Source: Symsagittifera roscoffensis (lineage: Eukaryota; Xenacoelomorpha; Acoela; Convolutidae). From it: DNA of 64,000 bases. The translations under genes and the position numbers were made by a program. Each line of letters opens with the position of its first letter. Position 1 is the first letter of the stretch. Location: NCBI RefSeq assembly GCF_963678635.1, contig NC_087070.1, forward strand, positions 36,891,109 to 36,955,108, given 5' to 3'. Positions 27,201 to 36,200 of the stretch are shown here, piece after piece. The notes beneath the pieces were generated by a model. The model saw nothing but the letters and a program-made list of their open reading frames with translations. It made no database searches and was not told the origin of the DNA.

Positions 27201-30200
27201 AAAACTGAGAATTTTGGTTATCATAAATTTGTCTTTTGCTTAAATTATTCAGGCTTGTTATACAATTTTTTTGCAAAAAGACAAAATATCGATCTCGGAA
27301 TTTTTGCTTATAAATTCAAGATTCAGTTCATGCGGATGATTTTTGTTGTATGGCAGTTGTGAAAATTGCGGAATATAGGTGAAAATTTCAACTTTGCTGT
27401 TTTCTGCAGAAGTAACCCTTAAAATATTAAGTTTTTTCAATTTCCCTTCAGCCTGGCTATATGCTTGAAACTCGATTGTCTGCTTAAACCTTAATTCGCA
27501 AATGTACGATTGTACGAATTGTATGTGATTTTGAGATGTTTGCAATTTTTATATTGATTTTTGTTCCGACTTTCGATACGAAGGTAACGGAATATTTGTG
27601 CTCGGGTGGGTTTTTTTCTTCAGACAAATTTCGACTTTTTAACTAGCCATTTTGACGGAATTTTTTCATATCATTCAAAAAGTATTGTTGTACTGAGCTC
27701 AAATTTGAAAAGATATTTCACCTGTGATCATTTTTTGTGAAGTTACGGGGGTTTAAAGATTGCCATTTTGGTCAATTTGGGACAATTAACGCGCGATATA
27801 TTTTGCGCTATTGTCGCGTAAGTGGAGAGTTAATCCGTCTTAGGAATCGTTCCAAATTGGTTAAAAGAAGCTTATTTGCCATAATTTGTTTGTTACGAGG
27901 AGCGAAAACTATCCTTTTGTGTTTAATATGGCGTGTGGGGGGATGATTTTCATAAAACATGTTAAATTTTAGAAAAAAAAATTTTTCATTTATTTTATTT
28001 CATTGAATTTTTTAATCTTATTACTGCTCCATAAACCTTAAAGGGCAGTCGAAGCATTGAGGGCTTCGCCCTGATACGAGCAGTCTTGTTCAAGTCTCAA
28101 TTCTAATTGGCCAATATCAACTTCCAGCCATTTGATTTCTCCATCATAAAAATTTCCATCCAGTTTTTTTCCAAACAAACCGCTTTTTACAAGCAACAAT
28201 AACTTATCAGGGATCACAGCTAAGTCTTAAAACTCTTTATTTTCAAATTGATTCATAGCACAAGTAAAACCATTTTTTCCCAGCCTTAGTTATTTCAACT
28301 CTGATTTTTTCTGAGCTACTTAAATAAGCTCTGTTATATCCGCTTTAATAAAATGCATTTATTTCTGCCTGTTATTTCATTACTCAAGACCAAGTCTGTC
28401 TGAAATGTCATACACTGGGGTTTCAGTGGCGTAGTGATAATGTGTTTGTCGGTGATGCCTTAAGTATTTGGGTCAATCACGTGCTGTCGCAAATTTTTAA
28501 AGCTAGCAAACCACAAAATTGGAGCTGAAAATGCGCATTAATCAACAAATCATGTTACTTTCAAAGCTGCAATTTCAGGAACTGTGAACACGCTTGAGTT
28601 TTTTAAACTATATCTAGCGTAAATATTTAAAATTTCTTTTCGAAAGTTGGAGAAAATCGAAACTACGCGACTCGAAGTACAAAATAAATCGAGATTCCAT
28701 CCACCTATTAAAAAAACAACTCTAGATTTAATCCAAAAAAAGCACCGCTAAAATCAATCTCAGTTTGTTAACTCTGATGAAGAGAAACTTGGTTAAAAAT
28801 TTAATAATTGGCAAATACTTTTAAAGCTGCTATTTATGTCTGGTCGGAGTTTTCCAATTCGCGTTGACCTCTATTCTAGAAAATGGTAGCCTAAAAATTT
28901 CAATTACGGAGCTTTTAAAAAATGGTAAGCATTCAATTTCATTCTTTCAAAATTGTATGAATAGCAATGTTTTCAACAAGAGCAGTTTCTTTTACACTAT
29001 CAAAATTTAGGATAATAGATGTAAAATTGAATTGAAGCTGGGACTTTCCATTTAAGGGTTTTAAAATTGGTTTTGTAATCATTTTCAAAATATCTATCTA
29101 AAAAACATCTAATTTTAGCTACTTTGCAGTTATTTTCTGGAAAAAATTTCAGTGTAATTATTCAAGATATTAGCTTATAGTTCCAGGTAAGTTTTTGAAC
29201 ATTGGAAAAAGTTAATAAATCATTAGCCTTAATTTTGACTAGCACTCCTGAATCGTTCCAGGCGTTGTTTGAAATTTGGACTGCTCGTGTATTAGAACAG
29301 AGCCCTTAATATCCCAAATGCACTTTAAGGACAGCTAAAAGGTTTTTGGTTGAAACAAACAAAAAGAAAACAAGACTGCTCGTATCAAGGCGAAGCCCTG
29401 AATGTTCCGACTGCCTTTTAAGGTTTATGGAGCAATAATAACATTAAAAAATTCAATGAAATAAAACAAAATGAAAAATAAGTTTTTCTAAAATTTGAAA
29501 TTTTTTTATAAAAATCATCCCCCCACACGCCATAAAAAGTACAAAAGGATAGATTTCGCGCCTTGTAACAAACCAATTATGGCAAATAGGCTTCTTTTAA
29601 CCAATTTGGAACGATTTCTAAGATGGATTAACTCTCCACTTACGCGTTAATAACGCGAAATATATTGCGCGTTAATTGTCCCAAATTGGCCAAAATGGAA
29701 ATCTTTAAACCCCCGTAACTTTACGAAAAACGATCACAGGTGAAATATCTTTTCAAATTTGAGCTCAGGACAACAATACCTTTCGAATAATATTTTAAAA
29801 AATCCGTCAAAAATGGCTAGTTAAAAAGTCGAAATTTGTCTGAAGAAAAAAAAACCACCCCGAGCACAAATATTCCGTTACTTTCGTATCGAAAGTCGGA
29901 ACAACAAGTTTCTTAGCGTCTTTTATAATAATAGGACCAAATTACTCGCCTTAAATCAATTTGGAACGATTTGATCCGCCGCTTAGGCGTGTTATAAGAA
30001 CACAAAATGTTTTGTGAGAATTGTCCCAAGTTGGCCAAATTAGTAATTTCCAAAACCCCATAACTTTATAAAAAATGATCACAGGTGAAATTTTGAGAGC
30101 AAACAAACCAACCAAAGTATGAGTCAACCGAAATTCGCGATTGGCTTATGAGTGAATTTTCATAACTTTCGTACTGTTACATAGTTATATTATATAAATT

Positions 30201-33200
30201 ACGTAATTTCGGCTGGTTGATACTTCGGCTGGTTTTTATACGTCCGAAATTTTATTTAAATATGAGCTCCGCTTAACAATATTTTGCGAATGACATAAAA
30301 AAAGTTTTCACAAATGCTTAGTTGAATAGTCAAAAGTTGATTGAATAAAAAATATTATAAATATTCCGCCACTTTCTTTGAAAGTCGGAACAAAAAGGAA
30401 CGAGTTTTTGATAAAAATTTTGAAAAATTGTATAGGAGGTAATTGTAATTGAAAAAATAGTAATTGAAAAGTTTTGGAGTGAGGTCATTTGACGGATAAT
30501 TCATGCTTTTATGTATAATTCATGTGTTCTAGCGCCTCCGAAAACACCCCAAACAACTGTTGGCTATAGACTAAACACGAGCTTAGAACTTCGATGGTCG
30601 CAAGAAAACGAGATCAAAAGCTTCGTCTCCAAGTACACAGTCCATTTTCGGCCTAAAGTTTCATCGGCCAAGTTGGACATCGGAGAGAACCCATGGAAAA
30701 ATGTCTCGATTGACGCAGACAGGATGAAAATCAACGAAAATGATGAGAAATTTAGTGGTTCTTATGTAATCGAAGGTTTAGAGTGCGGCAAAACGTATGA
30801 GGCGTTTGTGACTTCTGAAAATGCAGTTGGGAAAAGCGAAATGGGAAACATTCTGTCTTTCAAAACACTCGGATCCAGTTAGTTGCTTAAAATGTCATTT
30901 TTGCGCTGCAATTTTAAAAAAAAAACTCAAAACAAAACAATTAAAAAGCCATTTTTAAGAAATTTCAGATATCCTCCAAAAAGCATGTCATTTCAATTTT
31001 AAAAACTTGTTGCAAAAAACTTAAAAATGCATGTCTTTTTCACTTATTTTTAAAAAACAATTAATTGAAAGGAGGACAAGAGATCATGTTTTGGCAAGTT
31101 TTTTGTTCCCTGGAAAAAAATGTCCACTGAGTCATTGTTGAATTTAAAAAGAGATTCAGTTTTATGGTCAGGCATATTACTCATTGAAAATATGTAACAC
31201 ACATAGTGTTCTATTTAAAAACCTAAAAAATCGATCAACAATAAAGCTAGTTTGCTTTGTTGTATTTATTGGTCAGAAAAAATTTAGTTTCAGATGAAGC
31301 ATTATCTAAAAGCTCAACATATTTGTTGTAAGTGTAAACATTTTTTATTCTTGCAATTTTTGTGTATTTTCATCTTTTCCAGCTCCCCTCAATCCGGACT
31401 TGAAGTCACTAGTAGAGGAGATATCATCGACCAGTGCTCTCTTGAATCTGTCCACCATACAACACAACGGCTGTTTCCTCAACAACGTCATCATTCAAGT
31501 CCACGTTAGTTCAAAGCATTGTCCAATCCGCCACTTTTTTGCTTAATTATACAACAAAATTCAATAAAAGTTTAAATTTGATTGTTTTAATTTAGCATTT
31601 CTTAAAGGACATTTCGATTATCTCAAGTTTCAAATCTTTTCTTGAGAGTTATTCGACCTTAGCCATCAGCGGCGATATTTTTGAAAAAATTCTGACTTAA
31701 AATACATTTTTTTCACGAATTGTTATAAACTATTGAACTTAATTTCGTCAGTAGCATCAATTCTTTGAACCAATCCTGAAAAAGTTCTCCAAATTATACA
31801 AAATTAGACAGTTATAATGCTCTTCAAAATTTGAACGAGACACTATATTACCTGAACTTAAACCTTAATCGAGTTATCAAACGAAATTTATCTGTAAAAT
31901 TTGTCAAAAAGCTTATCTTAAATCAATTTTAAAATTATATTACGTACTGCAACCATCTGTCGCGTGTTTACATTTTAATGCCTAGAATAAAATAAATAAA
32001 TCATAAAGCGTTTAAGTAACAAAATAACAACAACAAAAGAAACCGACTTATACTCGATAGGTAAGAAATAATTTCATCAAAGAATTCGACATTACATTTT
32101 TCTGTTCTTTTTTTCCAAAACATCTCTTCGTATATATACATACTCACGAATAAACTACAACATACAGTTTTATACGGAACTTATAAAATATACCCTTCAG
32201 TTTATAATATGTTCCCCTCAAGTTTCATAAATTTGAATATTTTTAATTGATTATTATCTACATCATTATAATGTTCCGACCATTTAAAATGGGAAGGAAC
32301 TTAGTTTTCGGGTGTTTTTTAATTTTTTTTCTGAACAAAATCAGGTACATAAAGTGAAATGGGTGGAGTGATATATCACATTAAAGCCCGTTCCGCAGTG
32401 ATTTGACTCAAAAAATTTTAAAAACAGTAACCCAATTTCGAGAAAACCGTGTTTGAATTTTTGCGTCTTTGTCTAATTTCGAGCGGGTAAAGCGATCGAG
32501 TAGGTCTTATTTCAGGTTTTCGTCTTCCACGCAAAATTAGACTCCACAAATAATCACCGGTATAGTTCAAGTGTTTTTAAAACCCTTTTAGCCGTGACAC
32601 TAAAAATATTAGAAAAAAATTTGAAACGTTTTCTCAGTGTTGAGAAAAATTGAAACGAAAATTTGCTCGTATAGCGAGCGAGAAATGTAATTGAATGTAG
32701 TCTAAATTGATTTTAAAGTTACTTTACTTGCTAACATTTCTCATTTTTGCAGTTTTTTGCTCACGTCAGTCAGCATTTACTAAAAACTAACAGTAAATTG
32801 AACAAAAAATTTAAAAAGAAAAGAAAAAAAATCGAAATAATTTGTTTTTTTTTTGTCTTTTTATTTCAAACTGTTAACATTGCTGATAAATGTGGCAGAA
32901 GAACCTTCTGTGCAACTTGCACAGCAATCTGCTTTTCTAGTTAAGTCAACTGTTTAAAATACTTTAATTATTTTCTTAATATTTGGTTATAATGTTAAAT
33001 TATCAGGAGATAGGCTCACGGAAAATGGATTCATCCAAATCTGGCGGCAGTTCTTCAGTCACGAAGAAATACAAAGTATCTGGCAACAGAGTCAACTTCG
33101 TCTTGGTTGAATTGGAGCCGGCCACTTACTACGACTTGAAACTTATCGCAAACAACAGCGCTGGTTCTTCCCAGACTAAATACACGTTCGCGACACATAC

Positions 33201-36200
33201 CATCACTGGGGGTAGGTCATTTTTACAATTAACTATTTTTGTTTTTATTTTGATAGTAGCTAATTTTTGGGGGTTCTTTTTTTTTAAATTGTTCTAATTG
33301 GGTCGAAAACTTTGGTTTAAGCAGAACCTTGAAATGAACAAATGAGATTTTTTCAACAATTTAAAATGAGGTTAGAAAAGAAAAAATGAAATCCATTTAG
33401 CGAAAAGTTTAATTTTTAATTCCCAGGAAATTAAACAAGTAGACTGGTTAAATTTGAGTATTTAGGTTTTATAAATTCTACTCCCAAATAACGGACAAAA
33501 AGTTTGTGGTAAAAAAAATTGTGTTTTGTGAATTTAAACTACCGGGTTTTTAATGTAAAATAAAACTGGCATTCGTCATCATCATATTGTAGTTTCTTTT
33601 TCTTGGCTTCGTTTATTTAGCGTCGAGAAGACCTTATTTACTCATATTTTCGATAAATGAATTTAGTTTGCTTAGAACCTCTTCCTGATCAGTTTCTTCC
33701 GGAGGGTGCTTCCCAGTACGACTCCCCCTTCACGAATCAGACTCTGGTCGGCATATTTGGAGGGGTGGGGTTGGGAGCTGTGCTCTTTCTCTGCCTCATC
33801 CTTCTCTGTATTCTGAAGGGAATAAAGAACCAACGCAAACAAAGTGAGAACTAAGTGGTGTCCGGAAAATAAGACGGCAGCTCTTAAGACGACAACCGTT
33901 TTAAATAGGATTTTAAGACAACTTCACATGTCTTAAACGAATGATAGCTTGAATTCATTTAGACATTGTTATTGCAAAACGAAATGATTTACAAATATAT
34001 GGCTGCTAGTAAATATCATGAGTTAATATGCTAGCGTCAATAAGATTTGGATTGCACTTTCAATCGGTGTTTTAGGATACCACGGAGGTTACGACACCAG
34101 AAAACGGAGCAAAACGAGCCACGTTCCCGACTTCCCTCCCGAAATGCTACACACCCTTAGCTCCGACCGTGGAACTCTTGTTCACATGGGCTCAATATTC
34201 CCCCACGACCCAGCCAGGACAAATAACCCTGCAAATCTAGGCTCTATGAATTTCGGTCGCACGAATTCGTACCTGCAAGAATTGGCCAATGGCAATGCAA
34301 ATGGAAGGGCAAACAAATCGGGATCTAAAAATAGTCTCCTTGCTTTTGCTTTGACTCAAAATAGAAACCCAAGGCCGATCGATCAAAACGGGCAGTTCAT
34401 TGGTCTTCATTCAACTCAGCCGAGTAAGTTTTGTTTTAAAAGAATTTTTGATGCGGAAAACAGCAAAATTTAAGCATGAAAAGTCAAATTTCAGAAGATA
34501 CTGAACCGACTCGTTTAATATAGCAAAAACCAAATTAAGACTTAGAAATGCTTGCCTGCAAATCAGAGGCGGATCTAGGAGTTTCTTGAGGGACAGATTT
34601 TCAACAAACTTTCGAACATTTTGTCGATCTTTTTCTGAGGTCGACCAAATTGATTTTCCGAGCTCTCCCAAAAAGCACTAAAAAGACCCTGTTCTGGCCA
34701 AAAATTGAGCACCGCAGGCAAATTTTTGAAAAAGGAGGCCAAAAAGGTGTTCTTAGATTTGGCAGGTCAAAAGCGCAGTTTTGACCGAAAAATCACATTT
34801 TTTCGGTGCGCGCTTCCCCCTCCAAAGGAGTATATATTAGCGCCAAACGCGCCTTTAAAAAAATTTTTGGGCCAAAAATGGAGGTCTTCAAAAGTACTAA
34901 AATGGGGACGTTGGGTAGTCAGGAGGTTGAATCTCTGATGAAGAGGGAGTGGGTCCGCCAAAGCGCCCCCCCCCCCTTAATCCGCTACTGCTGCAAATTC
35001 CATGGTGATTTTTAAAAATGTTTTGAAGTTTTTCTTATAAGAAACCAGTGCCACATTTCTTTGCTTTTTCAACTATTTTTGATGAAAATTTGTTTTTTTT
35101 TTCAGATCTGAGCTTGTTACGTGATGCACCAGATGCGCCTATTCCCCTGCCCGAGCCAGCGAACCCAATGTTTCTCTCACATGGAAATCTGGCACTCAGT
35201 CTTGGAATAGGAGGAGGGGCTTCTGGGGTTCCGCGAGGAAGCATTCGCACCATCCATTCCCAGGCGAATAGCGCCTCGAATTTGAACTTTGGTTACCCAA
35301 GTCAACCGAATCCGAACTCAATTTACAATACTTACAATTCTTCGCCATTCGCGAGCAACCAAGATCCGAGAGGCCCGAACGGCCCGAACGGCCCGAACGG
35401 CCCGAACGGCCCGAACGGCGGTGGGTTGTCGTCGTCGCTTTTGCAGACGTTCGCTGTGGAGCGAGGCGACGACTCGGGAATCGACGAAGACGAAGGACAG
35501 AGTCCCGAACCCGACATCAACACGAGTCGTAATGGGTCGACGTCGGGTGGGGGTTCAAGAAATGGCAATAATAGTCGGTCGGGCTCGTTCGCCCAGAAGT
35601 CGCCTTCGGGTGGAACTGGAGTCCCTATGATTCCTGGGTTGTCCAACTCGCAACCGAGACTGGCATTTAACACACAGCCTAATGTAGATGCAACACGAGC
35701 GACCTTGCTTAAAGAAGAGCTGAAGAAACATATGTGTAAGTTCAATGACCTTTACTTATCTATAGTTGAATCAAAGTCAAAAAGTCAAACCAGACTTACA
35801 TGAACACGAAAGAAAAGACAAAATAAATGAAGTTACTTCATTCCAAATTACATATTTTTGTGAATGCAAATGATAATTTATATTTGAAATATAGTTAGAA
35901 TCCAATCCTAATTTGTTTTTTTTTCTGCTATATGTTTAAGCACAGTTAGAGCTCAATCTTATTTTGGATTTTTTTCTTGCAGGGATGACGGAAGCAGCGA
36001 TGATGCCGATGCCCCCACCCACTCACATTCCATTGGGTGGAGGACAACCATCACATCTCAACTCCTCGACCAGTTTCCACGGGGGAGACCAGCAGCAGTC
36101 CCGTCTCAGTTTCCCCGTCCCCCACAGTCCTGGAGGGTCGCAGTCTTCCTTTTCCATCAACCGGCCCAATTCTTTCATAGCTTCTACTCCCACACCTGCT

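Larger units (their letters stand above)
25764..30532. other. Dscam intron 22 (4.8 kb), transposon-filled
   Basis: In order: AT-rich DNA, a small inverted-repeat element (26,594-26,941), minus-strand coding-like frames (27,545-27,064), a 2.34 kb long-TIR element (27,561-29,904), and a related arm (29,940-30,393) itself interrupted by a 129-bp MITE (30,106-30,234). Confidence 0.7.

Noticed and set aside
27737-27946. 69-codon frame with many Arg and Leu
   Set aside because: It is in the inverted arm of the long-TIR element and has no counterpart with conserved coding in the other arm.
34705-35015. Overlapping open frames near 34.7-35.0 kb
   Set aside because: They lie inside the hAT-type MITE with an 8-bp target duplication and recur in other copies.
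35332-35745. 137-codon minus-strand frame and 113-codon alternative plus frame over Dscam exon 28
   Set aside because: They are shadows of the GC-richer coding exon; the plus frame used by Dscam has matching splice phases at both ends.
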